64,000 nucleotides of DNA from Henningerozyma blattae CBS 6284. Taxonomy: Eukaryota > Ascomycota > Saccharomycetes > Saccharomycetales > Saccharomycetaceae. This document shows, piece by piece, positions 1 through 11,427 of the stretch (position 1 is the first letter of the stretch; each line of letters begins with the position of its first letter). The stretch lies in assembly GCF_000315915.1 (NCBI RefSeq), contig NC_020189.1, positions 744,001 to 808,000 on the forward strand, read 5' to 3'. The notes under the pieces are model-generated. The model had not been told where the DNA came from. It made no database searches and saw only the letters and a program-made list of their open reading frames with translations. The position numbers and the translations under genes were made by a program.

Positions 1-432
1 TTTCTTGGAGAATTGCTCTATTCTTGATCTTCTTTCACGTAGGAAATCCTGTTGTGAGATATCAATCTTTTTGGTAATATCTGGGATTGGATAATATGGA
101 CTATTCAAATAATATTTTTCATAATGAGCTTGTATTTCTGCCTTTGTTCTGCTCCCTGTATGATCAGCAATATCTTGCCAATTACCCAGCCCTAAGGTCT
201 GAGCACCTTTTATTAATGCTAATTCTTCATCTGCACCCCAATGAGGCGAAAGTATAGGATATGAATTTGTTTCGATGATTCTATAATCATGAAACGGCCT
301 GTGGTTGCCGTTATAGGAGCCTTTAGAGAAACATGGAACACAAAGATCGTATTCTGGACAGATGGCACATGAAATACGGACCCTATTAGTACAATCTGCC
401 GAACAGACGTCACAGTGGAACTTGTTTGACAT
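1..432 (-). CDS. ADA2: Ada2, SAGA/ADA transcriptional adaptor (5' part only)
   Basis: This is the N-terminal 144 codons of Ada2; the gene runs off the left edge of the window. Ada2 is the adaptor that activates the Gcn5 acetyltransferase in the SAGA, SLIK and ADA complexes in the nucleus. The protein begins MSNKFHCDVC. A ZZ-type zinc finger fills residues 5-55, with CxxC pairs at C7/C10 and again in CAIC and CVPC. A SANT/Myb domain follows at about residues 62-112 and contains WGADEE and GLGNWQDIADH. Both segments read as nearly collinear with S. cerevisiae Ada2. The start at 432 is the first ATG and gives the familiar N-terminus. The neighbouring YDR444W-like gene and SSN2 also lie near ADA2 in S. 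cerevisiae, which supports orthology. Confidence 0.96.
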   Translation of the reverse strand, partial: MSNKFHCDVCSADCTNRVRISCAICPEYDLCVPCFSKGSYNGNHRPFHDYRIIETNSYPILSPHWGADEELALIKGAQTLGLGNWQDIADHTGSRTKAEIQAHYEKYYLNSPYYPIPDITKKIDISQQDFLRERRSRIEQFSKK

Positions 433-695
433 TATTGATTCTGTTTCGTATAGATGTGCTTTATATATTTGAAAATGGACTTATGGATTTAATATATGAA
501 AATGGGACGCCTCGCGCGTAACAGAGAAAAGTCACGGGTGTACTGTAAAAACATACCTAATAGAGTATATATTATGAGCCCTGTTAATTTAGGTAATTAC
601 CTAAACAATAGATCGTAAGATATAAAATTATGCTACCCTTACTAGAAGTATAATTACCCCAAATAATTAATGAACAATAAATATGATAAAATCAG

Positions 696-726
<31 letters not shown>

Positions 727-3068
727 TTAAATTTTCCACCTAAAATTAATATATTAGGGCTTATTTTTAGAAACAAGAGCTGTGTAAGAAAGAACCCTTA
801 TAATATTGAACATGATCTAAACATAAATGTGCTATGAGGTTTTTAAATTTAGAAACATCTTGGAGCAATATAAAACTAAAGGTTAATATTTCACTAAACT
901 AAACAGGCTAATTAAAGCCTGTTTCCAAGTTGTCCTGATGTTGGAATTCTTCTTGAGAAATAAATGTCATTTCATAAGAGAGCTACCATGCAATTAATCA
1001 ATAAAAATAGAAAGATATCTATCATTTCAATTACTCATAAACGTAAACCAGATAACTTCTTAGTCATTAATTCTGACACTAGCCAAATCATCATCCGTAG
1101 GCTATTATCCAATTTAAAGCTTGCAAATTTAGACATAATTTGTGTTGATAATTAGAGCTAAAGAAATAGTACCATGATTGACCAAGTTATAAAACAAACA
1201 AATGAAACTATATTTATCGTTTATAATGCTATATATATCCCGGTTGCTCTTTGTGGCCTACTAGAAGCTGATAAATTCAATTATTAAACAATCTCGGAAG
1301 ACCACTTGAAAACAGCAATTAGTGTACAATTGCTCTCTTAGGGCACCCAATAGGTTATAAAAAATTATGATTTTACTGATCTTCATGTGTGTCCCAATAC
1401 TCCGGTTTTGAAGTACCTAATTCCAAATCTAGTCACAATTCTAGGATAAATGGGCGGAGAGCTATTGTCCATGTAGTAATCACACAAACATACTTCATCG
1501 AAAAGATACATTATAAAAGATAAGTGATTAAGTTTTCATCTCACAATAATGCACATATCCATCAGAAGGGTTAAAAGGAGTAGATCATCACTTATCAACG
1601 GTAAAAGTAAGTAATCAATAATCTGAAATCTTAAGCTATTTTAACACCTTTCAAAACACTGAATGATATGGCTTTTGAAAATTCTATATAACCAGAGATA
1701 TGAGTTTAATACTATTATTTAGTAGACCTAACTAGAATAGGCTCTACAAGCCAAAAAAAAAATGATTCACTGATTGCAAAATCCAATGGCCTGATGCAAC
1801 AAAATGCAGTTGCAGTGCTATATCTCTAAAATAATCTCAAAACCACCATCTCGAATTCTAAAAAGTACTAGTAATTATTGTTATCTTATTTAGTATCGCC
1901 TTTTATTTAACAGACAGTATTATCTGCTTTATTGTCACAGATGAGTATTTTAGTTACATACCACAAGAACGCACTCTACTTGAAGCTTTTAAGTACACAA
2001 GAGTGATAAAGATGGGCGATATTTTATTGTGTGACAAGATTTAGATGCATCATAACTTTACATTCAACCATTCGTTCTTATGCAATTCTCTTATCTGATA
2101 CCATGATGGACAAACTCCTAAATGATTTTGGTTGTAGTAGTCAAGAAACCTGTACATAAGCTCTCAAGATTTTGTAATCCAACTTTGCCTCGACTTTCTC
2201 ACTAGACATCATGTGGGTACCACATCTATATTGGTGGAGTCTGAATTTCCGAGTAGGCTTAATGTTTCCAAGTCAGTACTAACTCATTTATCGTGTTCGA
2301 AAAGCTATCTTATTTAGTAATTAGATACCCGGTTACAATCATGATAATCTAAAGCTAGCTCGCTATTCCATATACACTTTCAATCACTTCCACAGCACAA
2401 GGGCAGTAATACCAATATCTCCCTAGATGAATATACCGGCATCACCACAATAAAAAACACAATAAAGTCGCCAGTACATCCTGTTAATCCCAAAGAAATT
2501 AATATATCCAAACCCTACACAAAATTTAATACAAGATCGAGCCTCCTACCTGCCACTTGCTTCTCTTGGGGGAGGAGGGAGGAGCTAACAATATTTGAAG
2601 AAAAACAAATGACAGAATGATTCATTAATGACAATCAAAAGACGTACTACAAAGTTCCACGCAAATGGAACAGTTAAATTAAAAAAAATACATAGGGTAA
2701 TGGTAAGGACAAAGACGGATATATTTACATGAAGGTAGTTATCTAAGAAACATACACTACCTAGATAGTCGAAATATTGAAATTGAAAAAAAAAATTTAT
2801 AATTTTACTAGATTTGTCATTGGACCCGTAAATAAATACGCTACTTGCTTTTTCAAATGGCTAAACAAATTAAAACTCTATATACTATTATTACTATTAT
2901 ATTATCAAGCATGGCCAGAATGTGATGAGAAAAGTCATCGAAATATGAAACGCGGGAAAGATTTCTTCTACAATAGGCAAAAGTTAACGAAACGTTGTCC
3001 TCTCTGCGGCTGATACTGGATCTGGATCTGCAAAGGGTAAAAGATTTACGGGATGACACGTCAGAATC

Positions 3069-3152
3069 AACGATAACTAAAGTAAAAGATATCAAACGAT
3101 ATCCAACGATAGTAAACGATAACCAACGGTAGTAAACGATAGTATACGATAG
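3069..3152. repeat. Short tandem repeat, AACGATA-type units
   Basis: About eight imperfect copies of a 10-11 bp unit built on AACGATA or AACGATAGTA lie head to tail, with variants such as AACGATAACT and AACGGTAGTA. The repeat is intergenic and no protein-coding role is evident. It looks like a small degenerate minisatellite. Confidence 0.6.
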
Positions 3153-3697
3153 CTTGTTAAAATATAGATGGGATATACACTATACAAATAGCTATAGACT
3201 ATAAAAAAATTGATTTCGATGTTTACCGTTATTTCAAAAAAAAGAGTCTTGTGATTACCACATCACTTGACCAACCATGTTTCACCTTACCACCAGATAA
3301 AACGATGGGAGACAGTACTTATGTAAATGCACTACCACTGTGAATTCACACAATTCTGTCTGGAGAGTTCGAGAGTACTTACAAAGAAACAAATAAAAAA
3401 ACGTCTTGCTTTATATACTGATATATATACACGAATACAAATGCTTGATTACATCAATATTTGCTTGTATCGATGCTTGGTTGTATTGATTAGTTTGGAA
3501 ATTTTCTTTTTCGGCACATATTGGATATAATTGCCACATGGCAGAATCGGGCAAAAAAGAGGTGGATGAAAATGGAATGATAAGAGAATGGAAATGGAAT
3601 TAAGTGAGAATGGAATGAGTCTGAAATGAGTCTGGTTGCGTGGCTGGCAGGAACGAACAAGTAGGCACAAATGCTAGGCACTGGAGGAAATAATATA

Positions 3698-3770
3698 GTG
3701 TATAATGTATAATGTATAATGTATAATGTATGTATAATGATGTATGTATAATGATGTATGCATATGTATA
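3698..3770. repeat. TGTATAA microsatellite downstream of the lipase-like gene
   Basis: Tandem TATAATG units, about five perfect copies, grade into ATGATGTATGTATA units. The repeat ends about 13 bp from the stop codon of the minus-strand lipase-like gene, so it lies in that gene's 3' flank. Confidence 0.65.
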
Positions 3771-3782
3771 GTAAGCAGGGTG

Positions 3783-5801
3783 TTATGCGCTGTCATTTGT
3801 CCCGAAATGCTCGCGTGCTAAGTGAGCCACGACCACTGCACCAAACAAGTTTGTGAACCGCCGTCTTACTGAAATGTTATTATGAGAGTCTGGTCGAAGT
3901 TCCACCAGAACTTTGCGCCACGTCATAGTTTCCTGCCATGCACGTGCAATGCCTTCTTGTACTCTGTTGGCTCGTTCGTTAGGATATACCACTTTTTGAA
4001 GAAGGGATCTGTCTTGGTAATGTGGTGGCGGTAATTCCTGTGGTTCATAAATACGGTCGTGTACCACAGCGTCTTGACGTGAGCTAGGGTTACGGATATA
4101 TGTTTGTGTGGGTTCTGGTGCCAGTAGCACATGCATTGCTGAAACAAATTGCGATGGGTCTGGTGGTGGAGCTGGTTCCACTTCAACAGGCTGAGGCTTA
4201 GGCAATGTCTCAGGTTCAGGTGTTAATGGGAGTGTTTGAGATAGTCCAAATTTCTTACGACGACGTGAATGGAACAGGCCACGTGACTCCGACCATGCTG
4301 GTGGCTCTGCACCAGGAGATATCTCTGCTGTGCTACGTGAGCTGGTCGGCGAGACCTCCTGCAGTTTTTCTTGTTGTTGATCTTCTTCCGACACTGATAC
4401 TGGTGTTGGTGTTGTCGTTGTCGTTGGCGTTGGCGGTTTACCCTCTGATATTGGTGCCGTTAGTCTCCCCCTATTAAACTCTGCTAAACTGTTCCAATCA
4501 ACATATAATAGTGCTGCAGTTCTTAATGGTACAATCCCATCATGAACTACATTAGCATATAATGTTCTCTTGTTGAAACTTTCAAACACAGGTCGTGCTT
4601 TACCCTGTGGGATCTCTGCCAGAACAGGCAATTCTTCCGTCGGACCTATAGAACTGCGCAGACTTAAATCACGTCCTGTGGAACCCAAAGCCCCCGCTTC
4701 GAGTGCTAGCGCCGCATATGCTGGGAAGTCCGCAATGACCCCCAAAAAGGGACTTGCCATTGTCACTAGATTTTCTGGTTTCAGTTGGTTGAAAAATTCT
4801 GGACGAGCCTCCACGATGTAATGGATAGCCATGGTTTCAGTGGGGCCACCTAACGAATGACCGATAAATGATATTCGATCCACTTTATATGATTTACTTA
4901 ATCGATCATATTCTTCAAGAACATACTTACCTACACGTGTACCCAAGTATCGTATCCCACGAGCAGATTTACCCATATTACCCATGAACCCACGAACCAC
5001 TACATTATTCTTATCTTTTTTATCATTAATCGCAGCAGCTTCTTCAATCTTGTCCTTTATATATAACAAATCACAGCCGATATTGGCAAAAATCCCATGT
5101 GTAAGAATTACCAAGTGTACTGGGTGATGAGGACGCTTGGGCGGCAAATTCCATAATTCTTGAGTATCCATACGTTTGCAATGGAACCCACGTGTGCGTG
5201 TAGGTGTACCTGTTTTCTTAGTTAATAACTTATTGGTGGCAATACGAAGACTGTATGAGATCTTGGGCCTTGTTGCAACAGCCATTTGAGACATTACATC
5301 TACAGTCCAGGAATATTCGTTTGTCTTACCCACACGTGATTGTGCGTTTAACAAAAGTACCACTTTAAAAGATTCGCTTGGCTTGAGATCTGTACAAAAT
5401 GCAATATCCTCTGGGAAATCGTGTTCCTCATGATAGTTGTAAGGGCGTACATCACAGTACAATGAATAAGGGCCAGATAAGTAAATCGGACGTACCATCA
5501 CACTTTGCTCGTTACGGATACGTAAATATAACCGGTCTGTCCCATGACCTGCTTGTGAAAGTTCTCGCTTGTACACCCGGATATGGAACCTTGCAACATC
5601 TCCCATACCAAGGGATGATTCACTACATTCTAAAAGTATAGGTTGTGCCTTACTAGGGGCTTTGCTAGGGGTTTTAGTAGTCTTGTCTTTTATTGCATTG
5701 TCTTTTGCAGGTGCCTTAGTAGGTACCTTCTCTTTGGTACTCATTGATCTTGATCTCTTGCAAAATGATCTCTTGCATAGAACTCTTTTCAAACACATCA
5801 C
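3783..5801 (-). CDS. Putative lipase/esterase of the ROG1 / YDR444W family
   Basis: This is an alpha/beta hydrolase of the fungal DUF676 family, which includes S. cerevisiae Rog1, YDL109C and YDR444W. It is a predicted serine lipase acting on lipid esters. An HGIF oxyanion-region motif sits near residue 234 and a GHSLGG nucleophile elbow near 315. A likely acid residue lies in VHDGIVP near 419, and a C-terminal His in PDSHNN near 639, so a full triad is plausible. Residues 445-560 are low-complexity Pro/Thr/Glu and probably disordered. The length of 672 aa fits YDR444W (about 687). Position between ADA2 and SSN2 matches YDR444W. The longest frame starts at 5801, but its first 19 residues are a Cys/Lys/Arg-rich run. 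The Met at 5744 (MSTKEK) is an equally good start. Confidence 0.87.
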   Translation of the reverse strand: MMCLKRVLCKRSFCKRSRSMSTKEKVPTKAPAKDNAIKDKTTKTPSKAPSKAQPILLECSESSLGMGDVARFHIRVYKRELSQAGHGTDRLYLRIRNEQSVMVRPIYLSGPYSLYCDVRPYNYHEEHDFPEDIAFCTDLKPSESFKVVLLLNAQSRVGKTNEYSWTVDVMSQMAVATRPKISYSLRIATNKLLTKKTGTPTRTRGFHCKRMDTQELWNLPPKRPHHPVHLVILTHGIFANIGCDLLYIKDKIEEAAAINDKKDKNNVVVRGFMGNMGKSARGIRYLGTRVGKYVLEEYDRLSKSYKVDRISFIGHSLGGPTETMAIHYIVEARPEFFNQLKPENLVTMASPFLGVIADFPAYAALALEAGALGSTGRDLSLRSSIGPTEELPVLAEIPQGKARPVFESFNKRTLYANVVHDGIVPLRTAALLYVDWNSLAEFNRGRLTAPISEGKPPTPTTTTTPTPVSVSEEDQQQEKLQEVSPTSSRSTAEISPGAEPPAWSESRGLFHSRRRKKFGLSQTLPLTPEPETLPKPQPVEVEPAPPPDPSQFVSAMHVLLAPEPTQTYIRNPSSRQDAVVHDRIYEPQELPPPHYQDRSLLQKVVYPNERANRVQEGIARAWQETMTWRKVLVELRPDSHNNISVRRRFTNLFGAVVVAHLAREHFGTNDSA

Positions 5802-5932
5802 ACTCAGATCTGTTTATTTTTTTTTCAATATATCAAAATATTTAAAAAAACCTTTGTTTCCGAATCCCTCGGAATGTTTAAATAATCTAGAAATTAACAC
5901 CCATTCATGGCAAATCAATACCAATAACCAAA

Positions 5933-5980
5933 GGGCGTTAAGCTTACCAATGAAAAGGGCTTTAAGCTTACCAATGAACA
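5933..5980. repeat. 24-bp direct repeat spanning the SSN2 start codon
   Basis: Two adjacent 24-bp units (5933-5956 and 5957-5980) differ at only two positions. Each carries the same HindIII-like AAGCTT and an in-frame ATG in the context TTACCAATGAA. The duplication therefore offers two in-frame start codons for SSN2, at 5950 and 5974. This was read directly from the sequence. Confidence 0.8.
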
Positions 5981-7884
5981 AACAATCTTCCTATCGATTG
6001 GAAGAATTATATTCGAGTTTTTTCCAAATAGCCCATATCGATAAAATAAATTATCATCAATATGTCTTTGGTAAACACGATGAAAAATTAATTATTGATC
6101 TAGAGTTTAAATTAAGAAAATCCCACCCAACTGTTCTAGTGGCAATTTTTTCTAGAGAACTATGGTGTTTTAGTTTAAATGATTCAAAACTTGAATCTCC
6201 TCAACTTGATTCAGAAACATTCAATAATCATTTGGAATTCGATAAAAATGGCCATTTCGATGCAAATTATTCCAAACCAAATTTACCGATATATTATGCA
6301 ATCTTCTTAAAGGCGTTGCGAAAGACAATCTACATTAACATTACAATCAATTCTAATAACACTCTGATTCCCTTTGCAAATACTATGATTTCAATAAGGG
6401 AAACTCGCCACCACGATTCTTCAAATTTGTTTCAAATCTCGCCTCATTTGTTTGAAAACGGTCAATTGACATTACTATTGTCAATAATACAGTTAGACCT
6501 CATACCATTGAAACTCGATCACATTAACAATGAATTTTTTTGTAAAAACAATGCGCTTTATTTTGCTCCTTCAGGTATTAGAATGTCCTTATTCTCCCCT
6601 AATGCAAATGCAATGACAAAACCCCCTCAAGATTATCAAACTTTATTAAACATCTTGGAAGTCTCCCATGGTATTATATTTCCTGATGTAAACTCAATCC
6701 ATTGGATTAAAATTATCCCACAAATCTCTCATCTCAATGGTATTACACCGTCCATAGCACGTTACTTGGCCAACCAATCAGATAATAGATTTTTAATATG
6801 GCCACTAGAATTGTGTTTTGCTCAAAGACCCTTTGATTCTCCACTTGAAACAAGTAGTGGTGTCTCGTCTTGGAAATTTAATCAAACTCAAGAATTACAC
6901 TCTACTTTCCAAATATTAGATGATTTCATCAATTTAAAACAAAGTTCATCGTTACGAACTCCTGGAAGCACAAGTGGAGGTGGCTTTGGTATAGGGACAA
7001 ATTTACCTATGAGTTCAGGTGGTGGATATACAGATCAATTGCAACATTTCTATAAAAATATTAATTCCACGGGGGCCATCCCCAATTCAAACACTCAATC
7101 AGAAAAACATAAATTTTCTCCCAATGATTTAACCAAATTTTCCCCACTAGATCAACCCTTCCCCAATTCTAATGAACCATTTCATCCGGTGCTCTTAAAT
7201 ACCCCCACTAATGACTTATTTATGGAAAATAATAATAATAGAAAATTATCTTCCCCCAATTATACAGAATTATCTGATAAAAATATTAGATTATCCACTG
7301 ATCAATTCTCTACAGGCTCAAACCCAACTCCAATAAAAAATGAAGTCATTCTTAATGATACATTGGTAGATCGAGAATTATTTGGTGACGATGACGATGA
7401 TGATGATGACGAAGATTTGTTTGGAGAATTAAATGATTCTTCGAATGATGATAATAACGTAACTGCATTAAAACTATCAACAAAATCGAATTCAGATGAG
7501 GTCACAGAAGAAATGTTTGATATGTCCGATGATGAAGATATTAGAACATCTTCTAGTAAAAAAGAACAATATTGTTTAACAACAAACGATAATGCAAAAT
7601 TAACCAACACCAAAAAACATGGATTAAAGAGAAAATATTTAGATATCCCCATAGATGAAATGACTTTACCAACAACGCCACTATATATGGACCCGGGGGC
7701 ACCTTTACCTGTAGAGACACCTAAGGATCGTAAAAAAAGTGTCTTTGCACCATTGAATTTTAATCCAATCATTGAAAGTAATGTTGATAATAAATATAAA
7801 AACGGTGGTAAATTCTCATTTAGTCCTCAACAAATTGAAGAAGCTTTAAATTTCGATATTTCTACTGCCAATATTTCAAGTTCC

Positions 7885-7922
<38 letters not shown>

Positions 7923-10179
7923 TGATGATGATGACGAGGTTAACGATGTTAACGATAATTTAAATAACTCTATAGATGAAGATATCCCAATTGATCATTT
8001 CCCTGCAGAGACTCAATTATTATCCTATGCTCCTTTACAAGTTGTCCCTAATGAACAGTTAACTTCAGAATTGATTAGAAATATCCCTCAACAACAAATA
8101 AATTTCCCTACAAATGAGATTCCAAAAGATAAAGATAATATGAACTCTATATGGAAATTACCTCAATACGATATTCAAAGAACTATATCACCTATAAGGG
8201 GCGTTGAAAATAGCATTCCTCTAAACGAAAATATCAATACAAACAAAACATCAGCAAATGAAGATCATCTATTTGCTAAAAATACAATTGATCAAGATCA
8301 TCACACTACGTTGACTGAACCTGGCAGAAGATCTGTTAGAAGTGATTTATCAAATGAAATTTCAATGACAAAGGATAATAATAATAATATCACAACTGCC
8401 ACTACTAAACAAGATCAAGTTGTTTTGGATGATAAAGATAAATTACAAGAATTTACTACGAATTTCCCCTTCCTATTAAGACATTTACCCCTTTCATCAA
8501 TGCCATTGACCTTTTCTTGTTTCAATCCACAAGTGAAAATTAATTTAAAACATCAAAATATTTTAAATTTAATGGCTGAACAAATAGTTTATGATTATGA
8601 TATGCTAAATCAATTAGGAGTGCCAAATTACAATTTTAAATGTATTGAAAATGTTAATGAAGGGTTAATTAGTAATACTTTAACAAATATTTTTAATGAA
8701 TTTGAAAGAATTGATGGTAATAATTTAATTTCTAATATTTATTCCATGAAACAACCTTCAGTTATCGTTAAAAAACATCACAGTACTGTCAAAATCCGTG
8801 CAGATTCTTATGAATTTGGTAAATATTTAAATTTAAAACCTGCGAATGGCTTAAAAAATTTTAGATTTTTATTATTAACTACAGATTTTAAAGATGATTG
8901 TGCATCTTTTGTTTCCACATTTTGCCAAACTTATATTGGATTTGAATATGGATTTTGTGAACTTCCCAAATTAACTAATGATCATATCCAAGGATTAATA
9001 GTTTTAAAAGATTTAGAAGAACAAAAATTATTATTATTAGCGGCTCAAATTGTCTCCTATTGTTCTAATAATAAAGGTACAGGAAATGATGTTCCTTTGT
9101 TAATTATGCTACCCCTTTTCAATAACACTTTAATAGAATTAGTGAGAATGATTTCCAAATTCGAAATTATCCAAAATGAGGTGAGGCTTAGGATCCCAAA
9201 TGTTGAAATATTACTGAAAGTAATTCCCATAGATTTCATAAAGAGCCCTCTTACTTCAGTAGATGATTATACCTCTTTAAGTATTGGTATTTATAATTTA
9301 TTACCTTCTAAATCTACAAAATTTGCCACAATTGCTCCATCGTTTGAAAATAAAATTAGTTTCTCTAATTCAGTAGGGAATCCCCACTCAACAATTCATT
9401 ATGACTCTTTTATTCATTTAGCTTATGCAAGAAGTGTAGATAAACGATGGGTTTTTGCTGCATTCTCAGATTCAACAGGATCATTACATACCATTAGAAC
9501 TTGGTATGTGGGTACTTCAAATACTAAATTTGATAGAGCTTGTGATGAGATTTGGCAAATAGCTATGCAAATAGCCGTGACAAAATATGGCAGAATTTGT
9601 ATGATTCTAACAAGATTAAATAATGTTCTACCTGATGATGAATTAATGAATTGGCGCCATTTATCTTCAAGAAATGTTCATTTGGCTGTGGTTTGTGTAG
9701 ATAATTCTTCTAGAATTTCATTTATTGATAATGATAAATTCTGCCCAAGCTTTAAACCATTGATACACAATCCTAATCTAGAAAAGAAACTGAATCCTAA
9801 AAAATTGAATGATTATGAATTAAGAGATATAGATCAAGATGTTTATTGTGCTATTTTCGAAAATTCTTTACCGTTAGCAAATTCTCAGCATAGATGTGCA
9901 ATTAAAAGTGGTGCATTAATTAAGTTCGATACACATAATAACAAGAATGATTCAGAATCAAGAACTTGGGACACTTTTGAAGTTAATCTACTAAATTGTC
10001 CACATTCAAACAGTACACAATTATTTGAAGCAATTTTAGAAGAATTCCGTAATCTATCTTCTTTAAATACTTGGTTCAGTGTTTCAAAAGGTAATAGAAC
10101 CAACGTGCCATGGCATGTACTTGCAGTGGAAAAAATGATGAACACTATGGTATACACAGACGTATTGATTCCAGAATAA
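5974..10179 (+). CDS. SSN2: Mediator kinase-module subunit 13 (Ssn2/Srb9/Med13)
   Basis: Ssn2/Med13 links the Cdk8-cyclin C kinase module to core Mediator and represses Pol II genes. From the Met at 5974 the protein is 1401 aa, close to the 1420 aa of S. cerevisiae. The N-terminal domain opens SSYRLEELYSSFF and holds the conserved ELWCFSLND and PPIYYA-like region. A central block contains the conserved segment with GKRKYLDIPIDEM-type residues and LYMDPGAPLP. The C-terminal MID/PIWI-like region includes LLLAAQIVSYCSNN, DDELMNWRHLS and SQHRCAIKSGALI. Two acidic Asp runs are present, one of about 18 residues near 7888-7935. The open frame extends upstream to 5569, across the promoter of the divergent lipase-like gene. 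That extension has no family similarity and is excluded. ATG 5950 is an alternative start. Confidence 0.96.
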
Positions 10180-10579
10180 GTTAAGAATTTTTTTTAATTC
10201 GTATCTCACTTGGGCCGTCGGACATTTCCATTCTTAGAGAGTTATAATCGGAGATTATAAAATATCTCTGAAAATTATAAACATCCAAACCGGTCGGTTG
10301 AAAAATTTTTTTCCTTCTTATTAGCGCGTATCATATGCAAATTATTGGAAGGGCATCTCAATGAGCAAAACCACATGAACCGATTATCTATGGTGGGGGA
10401 TACAAATGCCAATAATGCGGAATGAAGTTTTCATCTAAAAAATTTACCTGTCGAGGATACCTTGTATTTAAGTATCTATATATTGAAAACTTCTCTATAC
10501 GGATCTTTTTTCCTACCATTTTTCAATTAATTTCATAAAGGCTGACTAGAAGAAAAGAAATCTACCAACCAATAATCAC
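10180..10579 (+). promoter_or_regulatory. SSN2-APT1 intergenic, APT1 upstream region
   Basis: This 400-bp spacer lies between two co-directional genes and holds the SSN2 terminator and the APT1 promoter. A run of pyrimidine-rich and AT-rich sequence with TATATATTG near 10477 precedes the start codon by about 100 bp. I saw no clear Bas1/Gcn4 TGACTC site; the closest is TGACTA near 10544. Confidence 0.4.
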
Positions 10580-11137
10580 ATGTCTATCGAAGCTGCTGCC
10601 AAAGAACTAAAAGCTGCCTTAAAGCAATACCCAAACTTTCCAAAAGAAGGTATTTTATTTGAAGATTTCTTACCAATTTTCACTAAACCAGAATTATTTC
10701 AAAAATTGATTGATGCTTTCAAATCTCATTTGAATGCTGAATTTCCAAAGGTTGATTATATTGTTGGTTTAGAATCCAGAGGTTTCTTATTTGGTCCAGC
10801 TTTGGCTTTATCCATGGGTGTTGGGTTTGTTCCAGTTAGAAAAGCCGGTAAGTTACCCGGTACTTGTGTTCAAGCAACCTACCAAAAGGAATATGGTTCT
10901 GATGTTTTTGAAATGCAAAAGGAAGCTATTCCAGCTGGATCTAATGTTGTCATCGTTGATGATATCATTGCTACAGGTGGCTCTGCTGCTGCTGCTGGTG
11001 AATTAGTCCAAAAGGTTGGTGCTAAATTATTAGAATTCGATTTCGTCATGGAATTAGATTTCTTAAAAGGTAGAGACAAGTTGCAAGCCCCAACATTTAC
11101 CTTATTAAATGGCCAAGAAGAATCTTTAAAGAAATAA
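10580..11137 (+). CDS. APT1: Adenine phosphoribosyltransferase
   Basis: This enzyme makes AMP from adenine and PRPP in purine salvage, and is cytosolic. The protein is 185 aa against 187 for S. cerevisiae Apt1. The PRPP-binding signature VVIVDDIIATGGSA lies near residues 120-135. The family motifs GLESRGFLFGPALA and PVRKAGKLPG are both intact, so an active enzyme is expected. Codon use is biased to frequent yeast codons, suggesting good expression. Its place next to SSN2 matches APT2 (YDR441C) in S. cerevisiae, while the nearby YML020W homologue matches the APT1 track. It probably represents the single descendant of that duplicated pair here, so the APT1 label is by function. Confidence 0.95.
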   Translation: MSIEAAAKELKAALKQYPNFPKEGILFEDFLPIFTKPELFQKLIDAFKSHLNAEFPKVDYIVGLESRGFLFGPALALSMGVGFVPVRKAGKLPGTCVQATYQKEYGSDVFEMQKEAIPAGSNVVIVDDIIATGGSAAAAGELVQKVGAKLLEFDFVMELDFLKGRDKLQAPTFTLLNGQEESLKK

Positions 11138-11427
11138 TTGTACTCTTTTATTATTTATTTTTCTCAAATGTTTCTTCAATATTTATGTTTTATTTTATTC
11201 ATTTTTAAATTTTGGCATTTAATTCAAAAAAAGTAATTTTACATTTCACTGTATCATTAACTAGACTATATTTATATAAAATGTCCCTTATGTACCATAA
11301 TAAAATTACCTTTGTGTTTTGATATTGTCCATTTTCTCTATATTCATGCATATTACATATGATTTTCTATGCTTATATATATGTCATCATTTATTATATT
11401 AAAATGATCATTATCTATAAACACTGT

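Larger units (their letters stand above)
433..3782. other. Long intergenic region with possible gene relics
   Basis: This 3.35-kb stretch lies upstream of ADA2 and downstream of the lipase-like gene. No intact gene was recognised. Several open fragments have protein-like composition but no long frame. One is 964-1155 (+). Another is about 1862-2041 (+), whose translation includes TDEYFSYIPQERTLLEAF and then stops. ECM11 and RPS17B lie between these neighbours in S. cerevisiae, but I could not match the fragments to either. The right part holds two simple tandem repeats, which are listed separately. An (AT)n run sits near 694-718. Confidence 0.5.

Noticed and set aside
5840..5880. TTTGTTTCCGAAT near 5858, resembling the centromere CDEIII core
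   Set aside because: No CDEI (RTCACRTG) lies at the right distance, the flanks do not match CDEIII, and the site is inside the lipase-SSN2 promoter.
7302..7772. 156-codon minus-strand frame inside SSN2
   Set aside because: It is antisense to conserved Med13 sequence, with Ser runs that mirror the Asp tracts.
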